A stretch of 54,463 nucleotides of DNA, taken from assembly GCA_025361485.1 (NCBI GenBank), contig JANYLA010000032.1, positions 1 to 54,463 on the forward strand, read 5' to 3'. This document shows positions 9,160-18,640 of the stretch, in pieces; positions within the stretch are counted from its first letter, which is position 1; every line of letters starts with the position of its first letter. This DNA is from Bacteroidales bacterium (GTDB taxonomy: Bacteria > Bacteroidota > Bacteroidia > Bacteroidales > Tenuifilaceae). The notes beneath the pieces are model-generated. The model was not told where the DNA came from, made no database searches, and saw only the letters and a list, made by a program, of their open reading frames with translations. The translations under genes were made by a program, and so were the position numbers.

Positions 9160-9726
9160 TTAATATTCTTTGTATAATTTCTTAAGCCTTTCGCGCAGGA
9201 ATGCAACTGCATAGCGTTTACGCGATATGAGGGTTTTAATATTTTCGCCAGTGATATCAGCAATCTCCTGAAAGGTCATATCTTCAAGTTCATTCCAAAC
9301 AAACACTAATCGTTGTGCTTCAGGGAGTTCATCGAGGGCAGAAAAAACTACTTCCATAATGGCTTTTTGCTCCAGTTCGCTATCAGGATTAATAATATCT
9401 GCAAGGATAGCTTCGGGATGATAGATTTCCCCATCTTCATCTTGATATGCAAAATCCTCAAGCGATTGTGGTTTTTTCTTCCGTTGTTTATCCAAAATCC
9501 TATTACGGCTCACTCTGAAAAGCCATGCGCTTAGCTGCTCGATGGGCTCAATGTCGATGATATTACTGAGTTGGTACCATACATCTTGAAGTATATCTTC
9601 GGCATCGGCATCGTTTTTAACACGGCCACGAATAAATTTGAACAGTTTTTTTCCGTAATCCTGTACAGCATTACTTAACATCTGCTGTCTTTGCTGAGCC
9701 ATTGGCAATGCAATTAAATCCTCCAT
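9160..9726 (-). CDS. ECF-type RNA polymerase sigma factor
   Basis: This 188-residue sigma-70 family protein has region 2 at about 24-85 (RVKNDADAEDILQDVWYQL, then AWLFRVSRNRILDKQRKKK) and region 4 at about 130-181 (LDELPEAQRLVFVWNELEDM, then FQEIADITGENIKTLISRKR as the helix-turn-helix). Regions 1 and 3 are absent, as in extracytoplasmic-function sigma factors. There is no FecR-like anti-sigma factor and no SusC-type TonB receptor beside it. The only partner is the downstream His/Cys-rich membrane protein, which could take the anti-sigma or sensor role. That is inference. Confidence 0.93.
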   Translation of the reverse strand: MEDLIALPMAQQRQQMLSNAVQDYGKKLFKFIRGRVKNDADAEDILQDVWYQLSNIIDIEPIEQLSAWLFRVSRNRILDKQRKKKPQSLEDFAYQDEDGEIYHPEAILADIINPDSELEQKAIMEVVFSALDELPEAQRLVFVWNELEDMTFQEIADITGENIKTLISRKRYAVAFLRERLKKLYKEY

Positions 9727-9803
9727 ATATAGAGGAAGACGAATAACTACTGAAATTACTTTAAAGGTAGGCTGATTTTTTAATAACTACTCAAAAAATG
9801 TAA

Positions 9804-10439
9804 TTAAGCTAATAATATTGAGATATTTACAGTGGCATGAAAAAGCACTCCGTATTTAAAGCCATAGTTTACTCTTATATAAGCAAGTATAAATCCCATA
9901 AATATTTGAGGCAAAACAAGCAATGGGGTAAATATCAAATTATAACCTGTAATACCTGTAAAATTGAAAATATGAATCAACCCAAAAAGTACGGCTGACA
10001 AATAGAAGATTTGCTTATAGTGATTGTTAATAAAAGCAAAGCATTGATTGTGATATAGATATAAAATCGATATGGCAATAATCAATACGCTAAAAACGAG
10101 AAATTTTGGACTGCTCTTTAAACAAAAGTAAATGAGAAGCAGGGTGCAACAAGAGATAAAAATTGCAATATTCCTTTTGCTAAAAACTAAAAGTAATCGC
10201 ATTAAAACTTCTTCGTAGATTGGTGCCAGAATAATTCCAAATAAGATCTTCTTGTATAGATTTAAGTCTAATGGGATACGAGATATCCCAGTTAATTTTA
10301 AAGTGATTGCACCGATTACACCAAAGAAGATTGCAAAAGCCAAAAAAATGAAAAGCATTTGAAAAAAGTCAACCCAATTCATCTTAATAAAACGATTAGG
10401 ACATATTGGGTTTTTAATAAAAAGGAAGAAATTATTCAT
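9804..10439 (-). CDS. CPBP-family intramembrane protease
   Basis: This 211-residue multi-helix membrane protein has the CPBP (CAAX protease/bacteriocin-processing, Abi) glutamic protease motifs. These are Glu76-Glu77 and Arg81 in PIYEEVLMRLL, a histidine in FGLIHIFNF near residue 156, and HATVN near 202. These residues form the active site in characterised relatives, so it is probably catalytically competent. The substrate is unknown. It begins 20 bases upstream of the end of the DUF5686 gene's coding region and reads the same way; that gene may lead a two-gene unit. Confidence 0.9.
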   Translation of the reverse strand: MNNFFLFIKNPICPNRFIKMNWVDFFQMLFIFLAFAIFFGVIGAITLKLTGISRIPLDLNLYKKILFGIILAPIYEEVLMRLLLVFSKRNIAIFISCCTLLLIYFCLKSSPKFLVFSVLIIAISILYLYHNQCFAFINNHYKQIFYLSAVLFGLIHIFNFTGITGYNLIFTPLLVLPQIFMGFILAYIRVNYGFKYGVLFHATVNISILLA

Positions 10440-10459
10440 TCGGTTTTGATTGCTTATAT

Positions 10460-12937
10460 TTAGTTTACTACCATAATTGTAAATTTGAAGGCTAAGTTAT
10501 CCTGAAAATCGTTAAACCGATAGCTATCGTAACGGTAAAATACGCCAAAACCGAAGGCCCAATAGCCATTGGATATTAGTTTATTTACATATATACCTGT
10601 TTCAAAATACCCCTTGGTGGGAACCTTTACTTTAAACGAGGCAGGGACTACGAGGAGTGAATTGGAAGACATATCGCCAAAGCTGATGTTATTAACAATG
10701 GCAAACTCGGGTTGAAAAATCTTTGAACCTGTAACCCATAGTAGTTTACCAAAATCATGCTTAAAGAAAATATTTACAAACCGATCGGTGATAAACTCGT
10801 TCATTCGCATTGCAGCAAAGCTGTGAGCCGCATTTGGAGTAATTGAGCCCAGATAGTTTGCCCGACCGAAGTACATCAGCGACATAGGGACTTTTCCAAA
10901 CACTTTTCCGGCATCGATGCTTATCGTTGATTTTCCGAGAATTTTCCATCGGTATGTTTTATCGAGCCTAAGCTCCAGCTTATCAAATTTATAACCACCA
11001 TTCATTATATCTAATCCTTTGATGTATTTCACCCATAAAACGGGAAAATCTAAATTAGAAGGTAATATAACCCTTGGTGTTTCAGTAAATTTTTCGCCAG
11101 GGGCAAACCTTAGCGCAGCGGTAAATAATGCTTGGTTAAAGCTTTTTGTTGTATCATTATTCGCAAGATTTTTATAGTATAAACCCGAAAGGAGATCGTA
11201 CTTCTGATTGGCTAGCGATAGATTTATTTTAAATGATCGTAAAAACCTTGACGAAAACGCCACCCGATAATCATCAATTCTATCCATTATTTTTACAGCC
11301 ATTTGCCTTGCATTATCACCTCCTGAAAACATGGAGTTATCATTAACGAATGAATAGGTTCCCGATTCTTGAACATCGCTCATATAGGAATATTTGAGGC
11401 TCAGCTCATTCTTTCTACTAAAAGTTAGCTCTGAAAACCCACCGTATTTATAGGCTTTATCTTCGAATCCATAGGCGGCATAGCCACCAACTGTTATGAA
11501 TTCCGATACTTTTCGATTGGTTTCAAGCCCTATTCCTAAACGAGTTCCCTCAAATTGATTGTATTTAAGAATCTGCCCTAGATTTAGGTTTAATAAACCG
11601 ATGGGGTATCTTGCAGAAATCAAAGATTCCGTAATCCGCATGAATCTATCAAACTTCATTTTTTGTCCAATGCTATCGATAATGCGATAAGTCCGAAGCT
11701 CTTGGGCCGTTAAGCTATCCTTACGGAAAAGGTTCCAGTAAGCATTGTTATGCTCTCCTGCTTGCGGATCTATTTTTGTATCAATATGGCTAAAGTTGTG
11801 ACGGCTAAGGCTTGGGTTTATCTCAATATCCTTTAAGTACGATTTTCCTATTGCAAGCATCTGCATTGAAAATCGATTCCCCGTTTTTTTATCCTCATGA
11901 TCGGGTATGGTTATAATTATATCGTTGTTCAGCTCAACCGGAAACCAGGTGCTATCGCTAAACAGCTGGTATCGCTGCTGAATTTTTATCGATATCAATC
12001 CAATTGCTAACGATGGTTCAGCGATTACGCTCTGAACGGCATAGCCCCGAGAGTTAATGGTCAACTGACCCATTAATCCCTCAAAATTTCTGTTCTTGTA
12101 TGGTCGGTACGAAATAACAAAAAGGGTATCGTTCTCGGGTGTAAAGAGTGTATCCTCGAGGATAAACAAATATTTTTTTGTACTCCCAGCGCTAATGGGG
12201 TTAAGATAAGATTTATCGAGTAGTACAATTTGCTCATTATAGAACGAGAACGACTGTACCTGCGTTGCAGTAAAGGACATAAACGGATCTTTAAATCCAG
12301 AAACTTTAGATGCTACTATGTTTTCGAAAACATTATTTGGCGATAAAAATTCCTTTTGGGTAACCGTTTCAATCATCATTAAATGCTGCTGCTTCTTAAA
12401 CTTTTCAATTTTTGTAAAAAGAGAATCGATTTTCTTTAAGGAGTCGACGTTTGATCCTTTAATTTTTTTTGCGATTAGCTTGTCTAGGGTGTAGTACATC
12501 TTATTGTAGCTGGTATAGCGATAAGATGCTAATTTTTCGGGATTATTCTTATTCCGGTTATTATATGCCGAAATGATTATACGGTGAGCAGGGTTAACCC
12601 CAGGCTTAACAACAACCTCATTAATCTGATAGCTCGTTTTGGTTAACCCTATATTAAAGGGTTTATTGTAATTTTTGGTATTAATAGTTATGGTTTGCGG
12701 TGAATATCCTAGGTAGGATATCTTTAACCAAAGGACAGGATCGTTGGTGGTAATTTTAAAATCACCATCGAGACCCGATGTAAATCCATTCCCCTTCTCG
12801 TTAAAAACAACGTTAACAAATGGAAGTGGTTCTTTCGTTTCGGAATCAAAAATCGTACCTTTTAAAGTGATTTGAGCTATTGAGAGTTTAGCAAATGAAG
12901 CAAAGAGCAAAAGAAATAATAGTTTTTTTGATATCAT
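10460..12937 (-). CDS. DUF5686 outer-membrane protein with carboxypeptidase-like N-terminus
   Basis: This 825-residue exported protein starts at ATG 12937 with a clear signal peptide (MISKKLLFLLLFASF to SIAQ). The in-frame extension to 13006 would put charged residues ahead of it and is rejected. Residues about 23-110 form a CarboxypepD_reg-like beta-sandwich (LKGTIFDSETKEPLPFVNVV), the domain seen at the start of SusC proteins. The rest matches the DUF5686 architecture, with a middle region of beta strands and a C-terminal part rich in alternating aromatic strands ending FKFTIMVVN, typical of an outer-membrane barrel. No plug domain or TonB box is evident. Its exact function is unknown. Confidence 0.88.
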   Translation of the reverse strand: MISKKLLFLLLFASFAKLSIAQITLKGTIFDSETKEPLPFVNVVFNEKGNGFTSGLDGDFKITTNDPVLWLKISYLGYSPQTITINTKNYNKPFNIGLTKTSYQINEVVVKPGVNPAHRIIISAYNNRNKNNPEKLASYRYTSYNKMYYTLDKLIAKKIKGSNVDSLKKIDSLFTKIEKFKKQQHLMMIETVTQKEFLSPNNVFENIVASKVSGFKDPFMSFTATQVQSFSFYNEQIVLLDKSYLNPISAGSTKKYLFILEDTLFTPENDTLFVISYRPYKNRNFEGLMGQLTINSRGYAVQSVIAEPSLAIGLISIKIQQRYQLFSDSTWFPVELNNDIIITIPDHEDKKTGNRFSMQMLAIGKSYLKDIEINPSLSRHNFSHIDTKIDPQAGEHNNAYWNLFRKDSLTAQELRTYRIIDSIGQKMKFDRFMRITESLISARYPIGLLNLNLGQILKYNQFEGTRLGIGLETNRKVSEFITVGGYAAYGFEDKAYKYGGFSELTFSRKNELSLKYSYMSDVQESGTYSFVNDNSMFSGGDNARQMAVKIMDRIDDYRVAFSSRFLRSFKINLSLANQKYDLLSGLYYKNLANNDTTKSFNQALFTAALRFAPGEKFTETPRVILPSNLDFPVLWVKYIKGLDIMNGGYKFDKLELRLDKTYRWKILGKSTISIDAGKVFGKVPMSLMYFGRANYLGSITPNAAHSFAAMRMNEFITDRFVNIFFKHDFGKLLWVTGSKIFQPEFAIVNNISFGDMSSNSLLVVPASFKVKVPTKGYFETGIYVNKLISNGYWAFGFGVFYRYDSYRFNDFQDNLAFKFTIMVVN

Positions 12938-13038
12938 TTTATAATTTTTTTGAATGTTTTTTACAAAAAGGAGACCAAGATATAAAAAATAAAGCCTTCT
13001 ACCCAATAGTGTTTGGGTCTTTGGTAGTATTAAAAAGA

Positions 13039-13060
13039 AACGGCAGCTATTGCTGCCGTT
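13039..13060 (-). terminator. Intrinsic terminator of the rubredoxin-like gene
   Basis: A perfect 9-bp stem AACGGCAGC/GCTGCCGTT (13039-13047 with 13052-13060) has a 4-base loop and, read on the minus strand, is followed by TTTCTTTTTAA. It sits 22 bases past the stop of the gene at 13083-13682. Confidence 0.8.
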
Positions 13061-13082
13061 CTATTGGATTGCTTTAGCTTTG

Positions 13083-13682
13083 CTACGATGCTTCTTCTTT
13101 GGCTGGACTTTCCTTGCTGCCCTTCTTTTGAGGAAATGAACCTGGTAAGATTACGTTAATCAACTTTTTACCCCACAAACCTAGCTGTACGCCTGCTGCA
13201 AGGCAAAGAATGCTTAGGATTATTGTTATTAAACCATAATTCTCATGGGGAGCAACAAAAAAGAGAGCAAGGGACAAAAGGAGAATAATTATACTGAAAA
13301 TTATTTTTACTCTTAACAGGGGTGTTTTAAGCATTTTGAATCGGGTTAGGCCATCAATTACACCGGTAATAATTGCAAAAACAAGGGTAAAGGGAAATAC
13401 AAATACTGAGAATATTAAAACGCTTTTCAAAAGTTCTGGCTGAAAGTTACCAAAAAGTTTGATAATAATAGCTAGTAAGGGAATGGCAATGACCAATGCC
13501 TGCGACAGATGAATGACAATTGGATGTAAATCCAAATTTAGAACGAATAATCTGTTGAGCGAAACTCTTTCTCTGTATGGCTCAAAAACCTTTCGTGGTA
13601 GCCCGCAAGCAGGACATACATCGCCTAGTTTATCGGCTTCCATAACGAATCCACAAGGGCGACAGCGAACGAGTTCTTTCAT
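13083..13682 (-). CDS. Membrane protein with rubredoxin-like zinc ribbon
   Basis: This 199-residue protein begins with a rubredoxin-like knuckle pair: Cys-x-x-Cys at residues 7-10 (RCRPCGF) and again near 23-26 (CPACGLP). It probably binds iron or zinc. Four hydrophobic helices follow, at about 54-75, 84-108, 123-143 and 147-167, then a lysine-rich C-terminal tail. The membrane part resembles the DUF2231 type of small membrane domain (LHPIVIHLSQALV). A redox or electron-transfer role is conceivable but unproven. It appears to be a single-gene unit with its own terminator. Confidence 0.78.
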   Translation of the reverse strand: MKELVRCRPCGFVMEADKLGDVCPACGLPRKVFEPYRERVSLNRLFVLNLDLHPIVIHLSQALVIAIPLLAIIIKLFGNFQPELLKSVLIFSVFVFPFTLVFAIITGVIDGLTRFKMLKTPLLRVKIIFSIIILLLSLALFFVAPHENYGLITIILSILCLAAGVQLGLWGKKLINVILPGSFPQKKGSKESPAKEEAS

Positions 13683-13783
13683 AAGGAATAAATTTAGTCT
13701 CCCAAAAATAAAGAATAGTTTAGAAATATTTAGAATTCAATTCGGACTTATATCATAATCAACACTGATTTTTTAATCTCTTG

Positions 13784-14392
13784 CTATAATTTATACCGTG
13801 CCATCAGCTCTAGTACATTATTGTATTGGCCGCGATTCCAACGATAGGTTATACTACTTTTATGAGGCCTGATAGGAAATAACGAGTAAGTGTAAATAAA
13901 AGTAAAAGCCCAATGCTCGCTTCTGTTGTACTCAAGCCCTAGTAAACCTGCAAATTCAAATTTTCTAAACAGCTGAATATCTTCTGCAGGGAGCAAACCA
14001 GACTCGGTCATCTCCTTTGCCCTTATTAGATATCCTCCCGAAAGGCCTGCTATAGGATTAAATCCATTTTTTAATCGATAACCCAATATCAGGGGGATTT
14101 CAAAATAGTTTAACCGCATACGGTAGAAGCTGGTACTTGAACTTTCCTGAGCATTTTTAGCATAGCTTCCCTTTTGAATATATCGCAGCTCCATTCTAGC
14201 GTAAAGCAATGAATTTAAACGATGTCCTACCCAAATACCTGCTATAGATCCCATTTTATTGTACCCTGAATGGCTATCGCCATCGACCTGCGTAGCAGAA
14301 ATTCCTAACACAAACCCTGCATCATACCTTTGCGCCAAAGAAAGGGATGAGATTCCAACAAAAAATAGAATTAGCAGAAAAATTTTTTTCAT
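13784..14392 (-). CDS. PorT-like outer-membrane beta-barrel protein
   Basis: This 202-residue exported protein has a signal peptide ending SLSLAQ and about eight amphipathic strands (GFVLGISATQVDGD; SIAGIWVGHRL; LLYARMELRYIQKGSY; ending VLELMARYKL). It matches the OMP_b-brl_2 / PorT-family small barrel pattern common in Bacteroidota. Many unrelated-function paralogues share this fold, so it should not be read as PorT of the T9SS itself. It lies 27 bases downstream of the sirtuin gene on the same strand and could be its operon partner. Confidence 0.85.
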   Translation of the reverse strand: MKKIFLLILFFVGISSLSLAQRYDAGFVLGISATQVDGDSHSGYNKMGSIAGIWVGHRLNSLLYARMELRYIQKGSYAKNAQESSSTSFYRMRLNYFEIPLILGYRLKNGFNPIAGLSGGYLIRAKEMTESGLLPAEDIQLFRKFEFAGLLGLEYNRSEHWAFTFIYTYSLFPIRPHKSSITYRWNRGQYNNVLELMARYKL

Positions 14393-14418
14393 AGACAGAA
14401 TTTGTAATGCCTAAGTAT

Positions 14419-15123
14419 TTAGGTGCTGGAATCACTGCTCAATAGTATTTCAAGCATCTTTCCAATGCCTAACGAGGCATACTCTTTGATATAATGGACT
14501 TTATGTCGACATTGAACCGTAACCTCATTCGGATCTATTAAGTAAATTGGTGCGCTCAAAGGGGCGTAGCCCAAAAGACCTGCTGCAGGGTAAACATTTA
14601 GCGATGTTCCCACAACGGCAAAGATTTCTGCTTGTCGAGTAATTTGAATCGCTTTCTCCATTGCGGGAACTGCCTCGCCAAACCAAACTATGTGAGGACG
14701 AAGCTGTGAACCCTTAGTACATTTATCGCCTAAGCTCAAATCGGTATAGCCTATATCGTGGATAAGCGAAGAGTCTTTTGTTGATTCAACCTTGGTGAGC
14801 TCTCCGTGCAGATGGAGTATTTTATTGCTTCCTGCACGCTCGTGCAGATTATCGACATTTTGGGTAATGATATGAACATCAAAATATTTCTCGGCCTCAG
14901 CTAAGGCGAAATGACCCTGATTGGGTTCAACACCCTTAAGCTGTTTGCGCCTATCGTTATAAAATTTTAGAACTAGTTCAGGATTCTGCTCCCATCCTTC
15001 GTAGCTAGCCACTTGCATGATATCGTATTCCTCCCACAAGCCGCCCATATCACGAAAAGTTCTAAGACCGCTTTCTGCGCTAATTCCGGCACCTGTTAGT
15101 ACAACTAATTTTCTCCTTATCAT
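14419..15123 (-). CDS. Sir2-family NAD-dependent deacylase lacking zinc cysteines
   Basis: This 234-residue protein would remove acyl groups from protein lysines using NAD. It has the NAD-binding GAGISAESGLRTFRD (11-25), TQNVDNLHERAG (87-98), catalytic His106 in HLHGE, and the late GTSLNVYPAAGL motif. The usual four zinc-binding cysteines between about 110 and 145 are missing: only Cys135 is present. I recall that sirtuins of other Bacteroidota share this loss, so it is probably a lineage form and not damage. ATG 15123 was chosen because it directly precedes the conserved core and sits 4 bases after the upstream stop. The frame remains open further upstream but only through the neighbour. Confidence 0.9.
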   Translation of the reverse strand: MIRRKLVVLTGAGISAESGLRTFRDMGGLWEEYDIMQVASYEGWEQNPELVLKFYNDRRKQLKGVEPNQGHFALAEAEKYFDVHIITQNVDNLHERAGSNKILHLHGELTKVESTKDSSLIHDIGYTDLSLGDKCTKGSQLRPHIVWFGEAVPAMEKAIQITRQAEIFAVVGTSLNVYPAAGLLGYAPLSAPIYLIDPNEVTVQCRHKVHYIKEYASLGIGKMLEILLSSDSST

Positions 15124-15127
15124 TATG

Positions 15128-16351
15128 TTATTTTCTAGCACATAACAAATCATAGAAATACTCAATCGACTTATCAACTTCTTTATAATATTCCGTTGCC
15201 TCATCTTCATCAAATCCTAATCTACGCCATTTCATGATGAGTTTTTCGCCTTTTGCCATTATTTCCTTTTCAAAATCAACGTTTTGTTGCATTATACCTG
15301 TATTCGTATTATTGCCTAACTTTTCGAGATAGATATAATTTTCTCCCTCACTTCCATTCTTATATGGAAAGCATCCCTTCTTTAGTAGGAGGGTAAAAGT
15401 ACAAAGCAATGAATTTTTTGTGCCTGGTGCGGTTAATAACGATGGAATATTATCGCCAGCACTAACCCATAAAGGAACTGATACTGACGCTGGCTGAAAT
15501 CCTATTTTAATCCAAGTAGTTACTAACGACGGTGATTCATCAGGCTTTACTCCATGAACCACAATGGTTGACGATGAGGCATATCGAACGATATAATCTC
15601 TAAAAGGATATATTCTATTTTGAAACTCCTCCTTCTTATTAAACACCTGAGCAAGATCTGTATTGGTCAGCTCATGGCGAAGAGATATTGTTGCCTTTGT
15701 AAGAAAAAACTCAGGGGTTATCATTTTAGCTTTATACGCTTCATCAATAAGTGCGCAAGCGGTATTGTAACGATTATAACCTGACCCTTCATTTTCTCTA
15801 CCCGAAAAAGAGTAGTTAGTTCTAATTAAATATCCATTGGGTGCTATTTGAGGATCGTTTGCATCAAAGAATTTATAGTTAAAGTTATTGGCTTCAAAGT
15901 AACCAGCACCACCCTTGGCATCGATTACCCCGAAGTTAGCTTCAACCCCAAGGGGTTTTGGTAGCGAATCGAGCAGTTTTCTATAATCATCGAGGGTTGC
16001 ACAGGTTGCTAAAGCCAACTTCATTAACTCTCCTTCCAGATCTTGTATTTCAGTATGATCATCCTTTGGTTTTAAATTATACGAGGCCGAATTCATGATT
16101 GAAAACCCTGCGCTATTTGTACCTCCCCAAACCTGATAGCTAGGATCGTTTGAGTTTACAAGGCCAATATAATCGTATTTACTCCCCTTAATGAACATCA
16201 TCTTATTGTTAAAAATATCGGAGTCGCGATGTTTCCATAGAATTGGACGACCATCCGGGGTGGCTTTTCCGCTAATTATGGCAGTTGTGCAGCCATAAGA
16301 TTCTATCGAAATCAGTGCTGAAAAAAATGCAATCAGAAGAATTTTTTGCAT
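15128..16351 (-). CDS. Secreted Ntn-type hydrolase (C45/C69/choloylglycine-like)
   Basis: This 407-residue exported protein has a signal peptide at residues 1-20, followed directly by Cys21 in GCTTAIISGKATPDGRPILWKHRDSD. A cysteine exposed by signal cleavage and followed by this strand pattern is the N-terminal nucleophile layout of linear-amide hydrolases and acyl-CoA:6-aminopenicillanate transferase relatives. Later segments (VWGGTNSAGFSIMNSASYN; GVEANFGVIDAKGGAGYFEA; RTNYSF) fit the same fold. Substrate unknown. The leader lacks a good lipobox (Ser-Tyr-Gly-Cys), so lipidation is unlikely. Start ATG 16351 is preferred over an upstream in-frame codon. The sirtuin gene follows 4 bases after its stop. 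Confidence 0.82.
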   Translation of the reverse strand: MQKILLIAFFSALISIESYGCTTAIISGKATPDGRPILWKHRDSDIFNNKMMFIKGSKYDYIGLVNSNDPSYQVWGGTNSAGFSIMNSASYNLKPKDDHTEIQDLEGELMKLALATCATLDDYRKLLDSLPKPLGVEANFGVIDAKGGAGYFEANNFNYKFFDANDPQIAPNGYLIRTNYSFSGRENEGSGYNRYNTACALIDEAYKAKMITPEFFLTKATISLRHELTNTDLAQVFNKKEEFQNRIYPFRDYIVRYASSSTIVVHGVKPDESPSLVTTWIKIGFQPASVSVPLWVSAGDNIPSLLTAPGTKNSLLCTFTLLLKKGCFPYKNGSEGENYIYLEKLGNNTNTGIMQQNVDFEKEIMAKGEKLIMKWRRLGFDEDEATEYYKEVDKSIEYFYDLLCARK

Positions 16352-16542
16352 AGCCGAGGGATTTAGATAATAAAGGTAAATATAGGAAATTAGGACTTCT
16401 TCCTTTAGCAATAGTTTTTAATTTGTAAGCTTATCATATAATATTTGATGCTTTCTTTATTAAATATTCATTCTTTATTCTCGAATTCCTTTAGCTATCT
16501 TTACAATCCTTCTGTTTAAACCGAAGGTTGTTTCAACTTACT

Positions 16543-18483
16543 ATGATAGACCAACATACCGTAGATAGGATAATTGCTGCTGCCGATATTATGGAGGTAG
16601 TTGGGGATTTTGTCACTCTAAGAAAAAGGGGGGTAAACTCCCTTGGTCTTTGTCCATTCCATAACGAAAAAACGCCATCATTTACGGTTAGTCCTGCAAA
16701 AGGAATTTTCAAATGCTTTGGATGTGGTAAAGGTGGCAATTCGGTCAACTTCATCATGGAGCATGAGCACATGAGCTACGTTGAGGCGCTCAAGTTTCTT
16801 GCTCGCAAGTATCATATCGAGGTGGTTGAAAAGGAGGTTACCCCCGAAGAGCTTTTACAGAAAAATGAACGCGAAAGTTTAATGGTGGTTACAGCTTTCG
16901 CTCAGCGATATTTCAGCGATAATCTCCATAAGCACTCCGATGGAAAAACCATCGGGATGGCCTATTTCCGCGAGCGTGGTTTCCGCGATGATATCATTGA
17001 GAAGTTTCAGTTAGGTTACTGCCTCGATCAGCGCGATGCCTTTACCAAAACGGCTATCCGCGAAGGATATAAGCTCGATTTTTTAGTTAAAACGGGACTT
17101 ACAATACAGCATAACGAGGATAGTTTCGATAGGTTTCAGGGTCGGGTGATGTTTCCAATTCACAGCATTAGCGGCAGAGCCACTGCCTTTGGAGGCAGAA
17201 TACTTAAAACAGATAAGAAGTTTGCTAAATACCTTAATAGCCCCGAGAGTGAAATCTATCACAAAAGCGGTATTCTATATGGAATTTTTCATGCAAAAAA
17301 ATCCATCACGCAGGAGAATAAATGCTTTTTAGTTGAGGGGTACACCGATGTCATCTCGCTTCATCAGGCAGGAATCGAAAACGTTGTAGCCAGCTCAGGG
17401 ACATCACTAACGGTTGATCAGATAAGGCTGATTAAGCGTTTTACACCCAACGTAACAATTTTATATGATGGCGATGCTGCCGGAATTAAAGCATCAATAC
17501 GAGGAATCGACTTAGTGCTCGAAGAGGGGCTAAACGTTAAGGTTGCTTTATTGCCCGATGGAGAAGATCCCGATAGTTATGCCCGTTCGCACAGCGCATC
17601 AGAAGTATTAGACTTTATAGCCAAGAACGAAACCGATTTCATCACCTTCAAAACCCGTTTACTCCTCGACGAGGCAAAAGTTGATCCCATTAAACGTGCA
17701 GGGTTAATCTCGGATATTGTTAGGTCAATCGCAGTTATACCCGATAGCATTATCCGATCGGTTTACATTAAGGATTGCAGCCGGATTCTCGATATTCAGG
17801 AGAACGTTCTCTACACCGAGGTGGCTTCGAATCGTAGGAAGAAAATGGAGCAGGTTATCGGAAAAGTGCTTGCCGAATCGGAGATAAAAACCACACCGCC
17901 GCTACCCGGTTTCGTTTCTAATATCTACTGCGAGGAGCAGGAGAAGGAGATTGTTTACTTCATGCTCCGATACGGAAACGTAGAATTTTGGAAACCTGAG
18001 CCAGATGTAGAGAATAAAGAGATTCCTTCGGTATCCATTGGTCAGTATATTATCAATGAGATTTTAAATGATGATTTGGAGTTCAAAAACCTTGTTTATC
18101 AAAAAATATTCAACGAGTATCGCACGCAGCTTGAAATTAACCCGATGGTTGATAACCGATACTTTGTAAATCATCCCGATAGCCAGATCAGCCAGATAGC
18201 TGTTGACTTCCTTTCAACGCCTCATAAATTGAGTAAAATATGGGATAAACATCAAGCCTTTTCTGAAGAGGATATTGATTTCTTGCATCGTGTTGTACCA
18301 AAGGCAATTATTGTTTATAAAAGTAAAATAATGAAGTTTGCTATTAAAAAACATCACGACGAACTTATTAAACTCGATGTAAAAAATCAAATCGATGAAA
18401 CAAATGAGATTCTTAAGAAAATTACAACGTTAAACGATTTGCAGAACACACTATCAAAGGAATTGGAGCGGATTGTACTTTAA
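16543..18483 (+). CDS. dnaG: DNA primase
   Basis: DnaG makes the RNA primers for replication at the fork. The 646-residue protein has the CHC2 zinc finger at the N-terminus (Cys37, His40, Cys58, Cys61 in LCPFHNEKTPSF and FKCFGCGKGGN). A primase core with RFQGRVMFPI follows, then a Toprim domain (LVEGYTDVISLHQAG, then ASSGTSLT and YDGDAAG). The C-terminal helicase-interaction region is present. ATG 16543 is the natural start (MIDQHTVDRI); a TTG five codons earlier is not needed. It is divergent from the Ntn hydrolase gene. Confidence 0.97.
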   Translation: MIDQHTVDRIIAAADIMEVVGDFVTLRKRGVNSLGLCPFHNEKTPSFTVSPAKGIFKCFGCGKGGNSVNFIMEHEHMSYVEALKFLARKYHIEVVEKEVTPEELLQKNERESLMVVTAFAQRYFSDNLHKHSDGKTIGMAYFRERGFRDDIIEKFQLGYCLDQRDAFTKTAIREGYKLDFLVKTGLTIQHNEDSFDRFQGRVMFPIHSISGRATAFGGRILKTDKKFAKYLNSPESEIYHKSGILYGIFHAKKSITQENKCFLVEGYTDVISLHQAGIENVVASSGTSLTVDQIRLIKRFTPNVTILYDGDAAGIKASIRGIDLVLEEGLNVKVALLPDGEDPDSYARSHSASEVLDFIAKNETDFITFKTRLLLDEAKVDPIKRAGLISDIVRSIAVIPDSIIRSVYIKDCSRILDIQENVLYTEVASNRRKKMEQVIGKVLAESEIKTTPPLPGFVSNIYCEEQEKEIVYFMLRYGNVEFWKPEPDVENKEIPSVSIGQYIINEILNDDLEFKNLVYQKIFNEYRTQLEINPMVDNRYFVNHPDSQISQIAVDFLSTPHKLSKIWDKHQAFSEEDIDFLHRVVPKAIIVYKSKIMKFAIKKHHDELIKLDVKNQIDETNEILKKITTLNDLQNTLSKELERIVL

Positions 18484-18640
18484 AAATGTAATAGTTCCTC
18501 ATGTTTCATAAAAATCATTCAAAACAACAACTCGTTTCAATTGTTAATTTATACGCGAATTATTACATTTACCATTCATAAATGCTATATTCAAACCTTA
18601 AAATTTCTCGAAATCAAATAACCCAAAACCTATAAAACAG

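Noticed and set aside
12938-13006. Upstream extension of the DUF5686 gene
   Set aside because: It would place a second hydrophobic stretch and basic residues before a perfect signal peptide; ATG 12937 explains the protein better.
13784-14392. Assignment of the small barrel as the T9SS protein PorT
   Set aside because: The fold is shared by many paralogues in each genome. It lies far from the gld cluster and beside a sirtuin, so only the fold is claimed.
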